From positions 1-35,149 of the forward strand of contig CAJOLA010000008.1 of NCBI GenBank assembly GCA_905235275.1: DNA of 35,149 nucleotides, given 5' to 3'. The stretch comes from an uncultured Lachnospiraceae bacterium (GTDB lineage: Bacteria; Bacillota; Clostridia; Lachnospirales; Lachnospiraceae). Positions 5,898-13,380 of this stretch are shown here, one piece after another (position 1 is the stretch's first letter; each line of letters begins with the position of its first letter). The notes beneath the pieces were generated by a model that worked only from the letters and a program-made list of their open reading frames with translations, searched no databases and was not told the origin of the DNA. A program made the translations under genes and the position numbers.

Positions 5898-7721
5898 GTG
5901 AAGAAAAATATGCTGGACGATATGCTGAAATTTTCGGCAAAGTATTCCCAGGTCCAAAACAAGCTTTTAAAGGAATTAAATATTCCTTATTGCATCCTCG
6001 ACCAGAAGGGAAAGGTACTCTGGCTTAACAGGGCGATGTCCGAGGTGGCGGATGTTGATTTTAACTTCAATAAGAACATCGCCGTAGTCTTTAAGGAAGT
6101 AACACCGAACGTATTTCCCGAGACGAATGAGCTGGCCGAGGTCACCGTCCAAAAGGGTGATAAGACCTACAAGGCCGAGATAGAAAATGTCTCCAAGATC
6201 GGTAACAGATTCATAACTCTCTATCTTTACGACATTACCGAGATGATGCTGGTTGAGAAGAAGTTAAAGGACAACAGCTTCGCCGTCGCTATCATAGACA
6301 TAGATAACTACGAGGATGTTGTTGAGAGCATCGACGATTTGTCGCAGTCGTTCTTTGCGGGTGTCATAGAGAAGAAGATATACGACTACTTTGCAAAGGG
6401 CGGTTCATTCGTCAGAAAGCTTGAAAAAGACAGGTTCATAGCCATCTTTAAAAATATAAATCTCTCCGAATTCATAGCCGACAAATTCAGGCTTCTTGAA
6501 GAAGTCAAATCCATAGACATGGAAAATGACATGAACATCACCTTAAGTATCGGTGTCGGAACCGGGTTTGACAGCTATGACAAATGTTACGAGACCGCCA
6601 AGGAAGCGTTGGATACGGCACTCGGACGAGGCGGCGATCAGGCCGTTGTAAAGAATGAGGAGAGACAGCTCTACTTTGGAGGCAAGAGCCAGCAGGCCGA
6701 GACGAACACGCGAGTTAAGGTAAGGGTAAAGGCACACGCCTTCCGAAAGATTCTCGAAAGCAAGGAAAAGGTTATAATCATGGGGCACAGGCTTCCCGAT
6801 ATTGACGCATTCGGTGCATGTATCGGAATGTACTGCTTCGTAAGAGAAATCGGCAAGAAAGCCCATATCGTGGTAAATGACCTTTCCGCAGGCATAGAGC
6901 CTTTCTATGAAAGAATTGAGTCGAGAGATGACTACGCAAACGGGGTATTTGTTAATTCCGAAGAGGCGCTCGAGATTGTAGACCAGTCGACCGTAGTTGT
7001 CGTGGTCGATGTTAACAGACCGGAAATGACCGACTGTCCGGAGATTCTTGATAAAGCCGGAAGCAAGGTCGTTTTGGATCATCACAGAACGGGCGACAAC
7101 CCGATAAAGGGTGTTGTTCTTTCGTATGTCGATACGTTCGCATCTTCATCATGCGAGATGGTAACGGAGCTTATGCAGTTCGTAAGTATGGATATTAATC
7201 TGAAAGGTATAGAGGCGGACGCATTATACGCAGGTATAGTCATTGACACCGATAACTTCAATACCAAGGCGGGTCCGAGAACATTTGAGGCTGCCGCTTA
7301 TCTTCGAAGGAACGGTGCGGATGTATCGAGAGTACGAAAGCTGCTTAGGACGGATATGGATGAATACAGAGCCGTTGCAAGCGCCATACATGATGCCGAG
7401 ATATTCAGAGGTGAGTATGCGATTTCCGTCTACAGAGGCGACGGCAAGGAATCACCGACCGTCGGATGCGCCAAGGCGGCAAATGAGCTTCTCGACGTTG
7501 CGGGAATTAAAGCGTCATTTGTCGTGACGGATTATGACAATCAGGTTTACGTATCCGCAAGATCGATTGACGAGATAAATGTGCAGCTTGTTATGGAAAG
7601 ACTCGGCGGCGGCGGACACCTTGGAACTGCCGGTGCACAGCTGCAGGACTGTACTGTTGAAGAGGCTGTTGATAAAATAAAAGAAACACTTGATAAGATG
7701 ACTAAGGAAGGAGAAATCTGA
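5898..7721 (+). CDS. gdpP: Cyclic-di-AMP phosphodiesterase GdpP (main body)
   Basis: GdpP hydrolyses c-di-AMP to pApA and is normally membrane-anchored. This frame (607 residues from a GTG without a ribosome site) holds a PAS-like domain (about 25-110), a degenerate GGDEF domain (about 125-255, with KDRFIAIF in place of GGDEF) and DHH/DHHA1 domains. The motifs are GHRLPDIDAFG (about 296-306), DVNRPE (about 371), DHHRTG (394-399), DTDNF (about 450) and GGGGH near 575, the metal-binding set of the family. The two membrane helices are encoded just upstream but out of frame with the ATG at 5690. The order gdpP-rplI-dnaB is conserved in Bacillota. If the frameshift is real, the cell makes little or no anchored enzyme. 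Confidence 0.9.
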   Translation: MKKNMLDDMLKFSAKYSQVQNKLLKELNIPYCILDQKGKVLWLNRAMSEVADVDFNFNKNIAVVFKEVTPNVFPETNELAEVTVQKGDKTYKAEIENVSKIGNRFITLYLYDITEMMLVEKKLKDNSFAVAIIDIDNYEDVVESIDDLSQSFFAGVIEKKIYDYFAKGGSFVRKLEKDRFIAIFKNINLSEFIADKFRLLEEVKSIDMENDMNITLSIGVGTGFDSYDKCYETAKEALDTALGRGGDQAVVKNEERQLYFGGKSQQAETNTRVKVRVKAHAFRKILESKEKVIIMGHRLPDIDAFGACIGMYCFVREIGKKAHIVVNDLSAGIEPFYERIESRDDYANGVFVNSEEALEIVDQSTVVVVVDVNRPEMTDCPEILDKAGSKVVLDHHRTGDNPIKGVVLSYVDTFASSSCEMVTELMQFVSMDINLKGIEADALYAGIVIDTDNFNTKAGPRTFEAAAYLRRNGADVSRVRKLLRTDMDEYRAVASAIHDAEIFRGEYAISVYRGDGKESPTVGCAKAANELLDVAGIKASFVVTDYDNQVYVSARSIDEINVQLVMERLGGGGHLGTAGAQLQDCTVEEAVDKIKETLDKMTKEGEI

Positions 7722-7722
7722 C

Positions 7723-8169
7723 ATGAAGATAATATTGCTTGAAGACGTAAAATCCCTCGGTAAAAAGGGTGAGGTGGTGGAAGTAAGTGACGGATATGCC
7801 AGAAACTATATCCTTCCGAAAAAGATAGGAAAAGAAGCCACTGCCGGTAACCTTTCGGAATTAAAGGATGCCAAGGCAAAGGAAGGACGAATCGCCGCAG
7901 AAGAGCTTGAGGAGGCGAAGCAGGAAGCACTTCGCATTTCCGAGACAAAGGTAGTAATTCCCGTAAAGGTGGGAGCGGAAGGCAAGCTTTTCGGCGCCGT
8001 TTCATCCAAGGAGATTGCCGAGGAATTAAAGAAGCAGGCCGGTATAAACGTGGACAAGAAAAAAATCAAGCTTGATGATGCCATCAAGTCGGTCGGTTCA
8101 TATGAGGTTCCGATTAAATTACACAAAGACGTACTTGCAACCTTAAGGGTAATTGTAGAGGAAGCGTAA
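7723..8169 (+). CDS. rplI: 50S ribosomal protein L9
   Basis: 148 residues, standard length. The N-terminal signature MKIILLEDVKSLGKKGEVVEVSDGYARN is followed by the long connecting helix (about residues 45-75, rich in Lys/Glu/Ala) and the C-terminal rRNA-binding domain. It starts 1 nt after the gdpP stop, with GGAAGGAG upstream, and overlaps dnaB by one base, so it is translationally coupled with both. Confidence 0.97.
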   Translation: MKIILLEDVKSLGKKGEVVEVSDGYARNYILPKKIGKEATAGNLSELKDAKAKEGRIAAEELEEAKQEALRISETKVVIPVKVGAEGKLFGAVSSKEIAEELKKQAGINVDKKKIKLDDAIKSVGSYEVPIKLHKDVLATLRVIVEEA

Positions 8170-9527
8170 TGGAAGAAAATGTTATTACAAGGACGATGCC
8201 AAAAAGCCTTGAGGCTGAGCAGTCCATTATAGGCGCGATATTTCTCGACCCGAGGGTTATTGAGAAGACCGTGGGGATAATCAAGCCGTACGATTTTTAT
8301 CATAAGAATTACGAGCTTATATATGAAGCGATGCTTTCCCTTCACAAAGAGGGAAAAGAGATTGATATCGTAACGGTTCAGGACCGCCTTAAAAAAACCG
8401 GGGCACCCGAGGAGACAAGCGGAATCGAGTTTCTCGGGAATCTTGCAAGAGCCGTTCCTACAGCAGCCAATGCCGTTCAGTATGCCGAGATTATCAGGGA
8501 AAAGTCATTACTCAGAAGCATAATAAGCGTAAATGAGAGCATAGCCGAGGAGTGCTATGCCGGCAAGAAAACGACTGAAGAGATATTGGAAGAGACCGAG
8601 AAGAAGATATTTAATCTTGTTCAAAAGAGCGGACCGAAGGACGGAATTTTCTTAAGGGAAGCCCTCACCAAATCAATCCAAAAGATCAGTGCCGCAACTG
8701 CCCATCAGTCAACCGGGATACCGACGGGATTTGAAGATATTGATGCATGTCTTTTGGGGATGCAGCCGTCTGACCTGATACTTATTGCGGCGAGACCTTC
8801 AATGGGAAAGACCGCTTTTGTGCTTAATATTGCCGAGTATGTGACAAATAAAAAAGGCATCACGACGGCCTTCTTTAGCTTGGAGATGTCGGATGAGCAG
8901 CTTGCCAACAGACTTTTGTCGATTGATTCGGGCGTTAATTCCGAAAAGATGAGAAAAGGTACTCTTTCCAATCCCGATTGGGAAAGGATTATTGAAAGTG
9001 TGAACTCGCTCTCGAAGGCAAATCTCATAATAGATATTTCTCCGGAGATCAGCGTATCCGACATCAGGTCAAGATGCAGAAAATACAAGGCTGAAAATAA
9101 TATGGGGCTTGTAATTATCGATTATTTGCAGCTCATTAAGCCCGATAACGCAAGACCGGGCTCCAAGCAGTGGGAGATATCCGATATTTCAAGAGATTTA
9201 AAAAGTCTTGCAAGGGAGCTTGATGTTCCGGTCGTTGCCCTTTCGCAGCTTTCCAGAGCGCCGGATATCAGAACGGATCACAGGCCCGTGCTTTCCGATC
9301 TTCGTGATTCCGGAGCCATCGAGCAGGATGCGGACGTGGTAATGTTCATCTACCGCGACGAGAAATATAATCCGGATACCAACGATAAAAATATCGCTGA
9401 GATTAATATCGCAAAGCACCGTAACGGACCGTTAAGAAATGTAAGACTTCTCTGGCTGCCTGAGCAGACGAAGTTTGCAAATCTCGATCCGAATTACAAA
9501 AATGATGGTCCCGTCGATAACGTATAA
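8169..9527 (+). CDS. dnaB: Replicative DNA helicase DnaB
   Basis: 452 residues. The N-terminal DnaB domain (about 10-110) carries SLEAEQSIIGAI. The RecA-like ATPase has Walker A ARPSMGKTAF (about 208-217), the switch SLEMS, Walker B-like VIIDYLQL (about 315) and ALSQLSR. It unwinds DNA at the replication fork as a hexamer (called DnaC in Bacillus). Its ATG shares a base with the rplI stop (TAATG). No intein or insertion is visible. Confidence 0.97.
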   Translation: MEENVITRTMPKSLEAEQSIIGAIFLDPRVIEKTVGIIKPYDFYHKNYELIYEAMLSLHKEGKEIDIVTVQDRLKKTGAPEETSGIEFLGNLARAVPTAANAVQYAEIIREKSLLRSIISVNESIAEECYAGKKTTEEILEETEKKIFNLVQKSGPKDGIFLREALTKSIQKISAATAHQSTGIPTGFEDIDACLLGMQPSDLILIAARPSMGKTAFVLNIAEYVTNKKGITTAFFSLEMSDEQLANRLLSIDSGVNSEKMRKGTLSNPDWERIIESVNSLSKANLIIDISPEISVSDIRSRCRKYKAENNMGLVIIDYLQLIKPDNARPGSKQWEISDISRDLKSLARELDVPVVALSQLSRAPDIRTDHRPVLSDLRDSGAIEQDADVVMFIYRDEKYNPDTNDKNIAEINIAKHRNGPLRNVRLLWLPEQTKFANLDPNYKNDGPVDNV

Positions 9528-9594
9528 GCAAATGCCGGTTTCTCTAAGAGATGCCTGCCTCAAAAAAAAACGGCATTGCCACAGCCGGTTTCCA

Positions 9595-9633
9595 TAAAAA
9601 AATAACCCGCGACATAAACGTCGCGGGTTATTT
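9595..9633. terminator. Terminator hairpin between dnaB and ferredoxin
   Basis: AATAACCCGCGAC (9601-9613) pairs perfectly with GTCGCGGGTTATT (9620-9632) around a 6-nt loop. Six A residues on the left give a T tract on the minus strand, so it is best as the ferredoxin terminator; it can also stop dnaB transcription. Confidence 0.85.
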
Positions 9634-9644
9634 GCGTTTATAAC

Positions 9645-9815
9645 TTATTTTGCAACAGGTGCACCTACGGGACAGACAGAAGCACAAGCTCCGCAGTCCA
9701 CACAAAGATCGGCATCTACAACCATCTTTCCGTCACCGTCAGTAATAGCTGATACGGGACATCCGGGTACACATGCACCACAGTTTACGCAATCGTCGTT
9801 AATTTCGTAAGCCAT
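9645..9815 (-). CDS. 2[4Fe-4S] ferredoxin
   Basis: 56 residues, the usual clostridial ferredoxin size. The cysteine sets CVNCGACVPGCP (about residues 9-20) and CVDCGACASVCP (about 38-49) each provide C-x2-C-x2-C-x3-C-P, binding two [4Fe-4S] clusters. It is a cytoplasmic low-potential electron carrier. AGGAGGATATAACT precedes the ATG. It is monocistronic, with a good promoter and its own terminator, and diverges from the DUF1858 gene. Confidence 0.95.
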   Translation of the reverse strand: MAYEINDDCVNCGACVPGCPVSAITDGDGKMVVDADLCVDCGACASVCPVGAPVAK

Positions 9816-9861
9816 AGTTATATCCTCCTAAAAACACATAAACATATCTCGCTACTTCTGT

Positions 9862-9890
9862 ATTATACAATATTTTTACGAAAATTACAA
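9862..9890 (-). promoter_or_regulatory. Promoter of the ferredoxin gene
   Basis: Minus strand: TTGTAA (9890-9885), 17-bp spacer, TATAAT (9867-9862). The predicted start is near 9855. Confidence 0.75.
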
Positions 9891-9929
9891 GTAAAAAACC
9901 CTTGCGAGCCCAGTGTTTAAGCGGAATTC

Positions 9930-9945
9930 GTTAGTTTCGACTAAC
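9930..9945. promoter_or_regulatory. 6-4-6 palindrome, possible Crp/Fnr-type operator
   Basis: GTTAGTTTCGACTAAC is a perfect dyad GTTAGT-TTCG-ACTAAC. Its centre is about 62-63 bp upstream of the predicted start of the DUF1858 operon, the usual class I activator position for Crp/Fnr-family regulators, whose sites often have this geometry. It is also about 82 bp upstream of the ferredoxin start. A looser TTTAAG/CTTAAA dyad flanks it. It could instead form an RNA hairpin, but it lies upstream of the promoter. Confidence 0.45.
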
Positions 9946-9965
9946 CACTTAAAGCCGTTCGGATA

Positions 9966-9994
9966 TTGACTTTTTTAATGCGGCAACTTAATAT
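9966..9994 (+). promoter_or_regulatory. Promoter of the DUF1858-EIIC operon
   Basis: TTGACT (9966-9971), 17-bp spacer, TAATAT (9989-9994), with GGGAGG ahead of the ATG at 10030. Confidence 0.7.
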
Positions 9995-10029
9995 TACACA
10001 AATAATATTTATTCGGGAGGACGATAATT

Positions 10030-10239
10030 ATGGCAGCAATAACAAAGGATACAACAATAGGACAGGCACTTGAGACAGATCCCGGTCTTGTGAATCTTTT
10101 CTCGGCAATAGGAATGCATTGCTTCGGATGTCACTTCAGTGCAAATGAGACAATTGAGCAGGCGGCTGCGGTTCACGGTGTGGATTGCGACGATCTTTTG
10201 GAAGATATCAACAACTATCTCGAATATCAGGATAAATAA
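10030..10239 (+). CDS. DUF1858 domain protein (hybrid-cluster-associated redox disulfide domain)
   Basis: 69 residues. The pattern TKDTTIGQALETDPGLVNLF followed by GMHCFGCHFS (about residues 28-37) and ETIEQAAAVHGVD is that of the DUF1858 / ScdA-N-like family, small proteins or domains with a C-x2-C pair often found beside hybrid cluster protein and other redox or nitrosative-stress genes. The conserved cysteines could act as a redox switch or in Fe-S handling; the role is unproven. It overlaps the next gene by one base (TAATG), implying co-translation. Confidence 0.85.
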   Translation: MAAITKDTTIGQALETDPGLVNLFSAIGMHCFGCHFSANETIEQAAAVHGVDCDDLLEDINNYLEYQDK

Positions 10240-11336
10240 TGAGTGGATTTAAAGATTATCTAAAGAAAAAAGATATTGAGGTATCGGTTAAAAGATACGG
10301 AGTAGACGCCCTTGGAGCCATGGCACAAGGGCTTTTTGCTTCACTTCTTATAGGAACGATACTTAATACAATAGGAACATTTTTCCATGTGCCGTTTTTG
10401 GAAAATCCGATAGCGACATTTGCGGGTACGGAATATACGGTCGGCGGTCTTGCGATTGCGATGAGCGGACCTGCGATGGCAGTGGCGATAGGCTACGCCC
10501 TAAAAGCTCCGCCGCTCGTACTGTTTTCATTGATTACGTCGGGCTTTGCCGCGAATATTCTCGGCGGTGCGGGCGGTCCTTTGGCAGTGCTTGTCATAGC
10601 GATAGTTTCCGCGGAAGCCGGTAAATTCGTATCCAAGGCGACAAAGGTGGACATTATCGTAACGCCGATTGTAACCATCGGTGTGGGAGTCGGGCTGTCG
10701 TATCTGATAGCACCGCCGATAGGTGCGGGAGCACTGAAAGTCGGCGAGTTCATTATGTGGGCGACGGATCTGCAGCCTTTCCTTATGGGTATAATCGTTG
10801 CCGTGCTTATGGGTATTGCGCTGACGCTTCCCATATCATCGGCTGCGATTTGTGCGGCATTTTCACTTACGGGACTTGCCGGAGGCGCGGCTCTTGCGGG
10901 ATGCTGTGCGCAGATGGTAGGATTTGCGGTTATGTCCTTTAGGGAGAACAGATGGGGCGGCCTTATTTCCCAGGGAATCGGAACGTCAATGCTTCAGATG
11001 GGAAATATCGTAAAGAACCCGCGGATATGGCTTGCGCCGATTATAACGTCGGCCATATCGGGACCGATTGCGACATGCATCTTCCACTTAAGGATGGACG
11101 GACCGGCCGTATCGTCAGGTATGGGTACATGCGGGCTTGTCGGACAAATCGGTGTATATACCGGATGGGCAAATGACATCGCGGCGGGAACCATGCAGAG
11201 CATAACGGCGTTCGACCATGTGGGAGTATGGCTTATAAGTATCGGAATACCGGCGGTTTTATGCCCTCTCATTAATAATATTTTCAGAAAAATCGGTTGG
11301 GTAAAAGAGGGCGATCTTAAGTTGGATAATGATTGA
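10239..11336 (+). CDS. PTS EIIC-2 family membrane protein (PfoR-like)
   Basis: 365 residues and about ten hydrophobic segments. The sequences SGPAMAVAIGYALKAPPLV, PISSAAI and SSGMGTCGLVGQIG fit the stand-alone EIIC-like family PF13303, which includes the Clostridium perfringens PfoR regulator-associated protein. No EIIA or EIIB domain is present in this protein or anywhere in the window, so it may work as a transporter outside a normal sugar PTS or with EII parts encoded elsewhere. It is coupled by a one-base overlap to the DUF1858 gene, which is an unexpected partner. Substrate unknown. Confidence 0.8.
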   Translation: MSGFKDYLKKKDIEVSVKRYGVDALGAMAQGLFASLLIGTILNTIGTFFHVPFLENPIATFAGTEYTVGGLAIAMSGPAMAVAIGYALKAPPLVLFSLITSGFAANILGGAGGPLAVLVIAIVSAEAGKFVSKATKVDIIVTPIVTIGVGVGLSYLIAPPIGAGALKVGEFIMWATDLQPFLMGIIVAVLMGIALTLPISSAAICAAFSLTGLAGGAALAGCCAQMVGFAVMSFRENRWGGLISQGIGTSMLQMGNIVKNPRIWLAPIITSAISGPIATCIFHLRMDGPAVSSGMGTCGLVGQIGVYTGWANDIAAGTMQSITAFDHVGVWLISIGIPAVLCPLINNIFRKIGWVKEGDLKLDND

Positions 11337-11361
11337 AACCCGTGGATATTATTGTTATAAT
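11333..11361 (+). promoter_or_regulatory. Promoter overlapping the end of the EIIC gene
   Basis: TTGAAA (11333-11338), 17-bp spacer, TATAAT (11356-11361). The -35 overlaps the stop codon of the preceding gene. It drives the gene at 11400. Confidence 0.8.
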
Positions 11362-11399
11362 GTCAAAGATTAATTTTAAGATATGAAGGAGATTGGACA

Positions 11400-11828
11400 A
11401 TGGCAGATCAGGAAATAATTGTATGCAGAACGGCAGACGGAGACCTCGTTAAGTACGGTAGCTTTGAAGAGGCTGTAAGAGAGACCATCAAGGCGGCCGG
11501 AAAGGATCTTTCCGAAATCGTTATTACGGCATCCGATAACTACAGATGCGTAACTAACAGAAAGATAGGAAGAAAAGGACTTCTTCTTCATGATATCTTA
11601 AATGACAAGAATGCCTCTGACGCAGACAAGGCAGATGCAAGAAAGCAGCTCGATGAGATCGAGAAGGGAATGATGGATGAGTCCGCAAGACAGCTTACGG
11701 ATCCGGATTCTCCTCTTAACATCGAGAGTGTTGAGGTTGTATATTATCTCGGAGCATGTGATAACATTTACTATGCAACAGAGGAATATTACGAGAACTA
11801 CAAGAAGAGACAGGCGGCTAACAGCTGA
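11400..11828 (+). CDS. Conserved hypothetical cytoplasmic protein
   Basis: 142 residues, acidic, with no signal peptide, membrane helix or cysteine motif. It begins MADQEIIVCRTADGDLVKYG and has a charged helix-prone region (about 70-100, DADKADARKQLDEIEKGM) and a Tyr-rich C-terminal segment (YYLGACDNIYYATEEYYENY). The start is supported by AAGGAG upstream. I do not recognise a family. It is likely transcribed with the YcxB-like gene 19 nt downstream, from its own near-consensus promoter, which suggests steady expression. Confidence 0.75.
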   Translation: MADQEIIVCRTADGDLVKYGSFEEAVRETIKAAGKDLSEIVITASDNYRCVTNRKIGRKGLLLHDILNDKNASDADKADARKQLDEIEKGMMDESARQLTDPDSPLNIESVEVVYYLGACDNIYYATEEYYENYKKRQAANS

Positions 11829-11847
11829 TTTTTAAACGGGTAATATT

Positions 11848-12489
11848 ATGAGTGAAGATGAAGAAATCGTTGTTGATAACGAATCGACCGAAGAAGTTGA
11901 TACGGAAAATGACAACATAACCGAAAGAGATTTTGAATCGGAAGAAGACTCTTTATTTGAAAACAGATTTGAATATACAGAGGACCTTCTTAAAGAGCTT
12001 TATACGGGGATGCTTAAGTGGGATAAGAGAAGAAAGGTCAACTCCCTTATTATCTATATCCTGCTTTCGGCTAATATAGTGATGAATATTATATTTATCG
12101 CCATAGGTAATTATGCGCTCGTTCCGCTCCTTATCATTTCTCTTATACTTCTTGGAATCGTACTTGCGTTTCGTTTTCTGGAGCCGGTTATACTGTCAAA
12201 AAGCGTGATTAAGAATTATCGTAAGGAATACGGTAAAGGCATGGATGTATTTATTACATTCGACGAGGATTACATGACTATGCATGATATCAGCATGGGA
12301 GTGACACAGCAGGAGTCAATGCCGTATTCAAGAATTACGAACGTTCATGAGTCTGAGAATTTCATCGTTTTAAGAATGGATAAGAGACAGACGATGTCAG
12401 TCTACAAAAAAGGGTTTACAAAAGGGACTCTTGAAGAATTCAGAGTATTCATCTTTGATAAAATGAAAGAGCTTGAGCAGAATCAATAA
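11848..12489 (+). CDS. YcxB-like membrane protein
   Basis: 213 residues. A very acidic N-terminal tail (about 1-45) is followed by two adjacent hydrophobic helices (about 64-83 and 88-108). A C-terminal cytosolic domain then carries VFITFDEDYMTMHD and SMPYSRITNVHESENFIVLRM, the pattern of the YcxB-like C-terminal domain found in many Bacillota. Function is unknown in the family. It ends at a strong shared terminator and is convergent with the Cys-rich gene. Confidence 0.75.
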   Translation: MSEDEEIVVDNESTEEVDTENDNITERDFESEEDSLFENRFEYTEDLLKELYTGMLKWDKRRKVNSLIIYILLSANIVMNIIFIAIGNYALVPLLIISLILLGIVLAFRFLEPVILSKSVIKNYRKEYGKGMDVFITFDEDYMTMHDISMGVTQQESMPYSRITNVHESENFIVLRMDKRQTMSVYKKGFTKGTLEEFRVFIFDKMKELEQNQ

Positions 12490-12520
12490 AAAAATCGGAG
12501 GTTTTATTCCTCCGATTTTT
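12489..12520. terminator. Bidirectional terminator
   Basis: AAATCGGAGG (12492-12501) pairs perfectly with CCTCCGATTT (12509-12518) around a 7-nt loop, with A and T tracts on the two sides. It serves both convergent genes, and the stop of the minus-strand gene overlaps the T tract. Confidence 0.9.
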
Positions 12521-12729
12521 TATTGCTCTTCCCACTCGTCTACGGCATCCTGAAGTATCTGCATAAGCTCTTCATCGCTTAACTTGTCCGTGTGTTCGGA
12601 TATGTTATTAAGTGTACCGAAAAAGCTGATTCCCTTTTTCTTGTCTGAATCACAGGAGTTTGGTGCACACGTGCTGCAGTTATGTGTGCATCCGCCGGGT
12701 GTGGGTGCTGCCGTATTCTTATCGTCCAT
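12520..12729 (-). CDS. Small Cys-rich protein (Mrp N-terminal-like)
   Basis: 69 residues. A cysteine cluster CTHNCSTCAPNSC lies at about residues 14-26, followed by a charged helical tail ending DELMQILQDAVDEWEEQ. A similar Cys cluster occurs at the N-terminus of many clostridial Mrp/NBP35-type Fe-S carrier ATPases, but no ATPase domain follows. It may be a stand-alone metal-binding or Fe-S accessory peptide. The start is fixed by GAGGTGATTAAA upstream and a 17-bp-spaced promoter; a longer upstream frame is antisense to the zinc-ribbon gene and was not used. Confidence 0.72.
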   Translation of the reverse strand: MDDKNTAAPTPGGCTHNCSTCAPNSCDSDKKKGISFFGTLNNISEHTDKLSDEELMQILQDAVDEWEEQ

Positions 12730-12760
12730 TTTAATCACCTCTTTTTGTAATTTCGACTGT

Positions 12761-12789
12761 ATAGTACAATATGCTATACGTTTATTCAA
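12761..12789 (-). promoter_or_regulatory. Promoter of the small Cys-rich gene
   Basis: Minus strand: TTGAAT (12789-12784), 17-bp spacer, TACTAT (12766-12761). Confidence 0.65.
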
Positions 12790-12853
12790 TTCACACAATG
12801 AATGATTTGAGAAGATTATTTGTTCAAAATTAAAGGTGCATTCCATAAGAAAG

Positions 12854-12862
12854 TGATATAAT
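12854..12862 (+). promoter_or_regulatory. Extended -10 promoter of the zinc-ribbon gene and hemW
   Basis: TGA-TATAAT, an extended -10 element, 35 nt before the ATG at 12898. No convincing -35. Confidence 0.6.
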
Positions 12863-12897
12863 ATAAACAACGAAAAATCTGTACAGAGGTGAGAGAT

Positions 12898-13380
12898 ATG
12901 TCTATTTTTGATGATCTTGGAAAGAAGATTTCCAAAGCGGGCGGAAATGCCGTAGAGAAGACAAAACAGCGCACAGAGATATCTCGTATTAACGGACGCA
13001 TCAAGGAAGAAAATAAAAAGATAGACGAAAGCTATCGCAAGATAGGAGAGATGTTTGTCGAGAATTTCAGAGAAGAAGCACCTGAAGAATTCCTGGTTTT
13101 CATCAGACAGATAGACGAAAGTCACGATAACATTGAGAAGTATCTGGAAGACATCAACAAGGTCAAGGGAGTTAAGAAATGTCCGTCCTGCGGTACCATT
13201 CTTCCGGATGACGCACATTTTTGTTCGAAGTGCGGTATTGACTTTAAAGAGGCGGAAAGCAGGCGATTAAGCGAGGAAGAGGAAGGCTCCAATCAGATTA
13301 TGGCATGCCCCGAATGCGGTGCGATTATAAAAGAAGATGTGGATGTGTGCCCGGCGTGTGGAGTAAAAATTGAAAGATAA
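12898..13380 (+). CDS. Zinc-ribbon protein with coiled-coil N-terminus
   Basis: 160 residues from the ATG preceded by AGAGGTGAG; a GTG three codons earlier lies inside that ribosome site. Residues about 15-95 are charged and helical (coiled-coil-like). Two zinc ribbons follow: CPSCG/CSKCG (about 99-121) and CPECG/CPACG (about 140-157). This layout occurs in many Bacillota proteins of unknown function and might support protein or nucleic acid contacts. Its last 11 bases overlap the TTG start of hemW, so the two are likely coupled. Confidence 0.8.
   Translation: MSIFDDLGKKISKAGGNAVEKTKQRTEISRINGRIKEENKKIDESYRKIGEMFVENFREEAPEEFLVFIRQIDESHDNIEKYLEDINKVKGVKKCPSCGTILPDDAHFCSKCGIDFKEAESRRLSEEEEGSNQIMACPECGAIIKEDVDVCPACGVKIER

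Noticed and set aside
6543-7085. 180-residue minus-strand frame
   Set aside because: It is a shadow of the gdpP DHH region, with no ribosome site or promoter.
12730-13218. Minus-strand extension of the Cys-rich gene to a 232-residue protein
   Set aside because: The added part is antisense to the zinc-ribbon gene and of odd composition. GAGGTGATTAAA and a 17-bp-spaced promoter fix the start at 12729.
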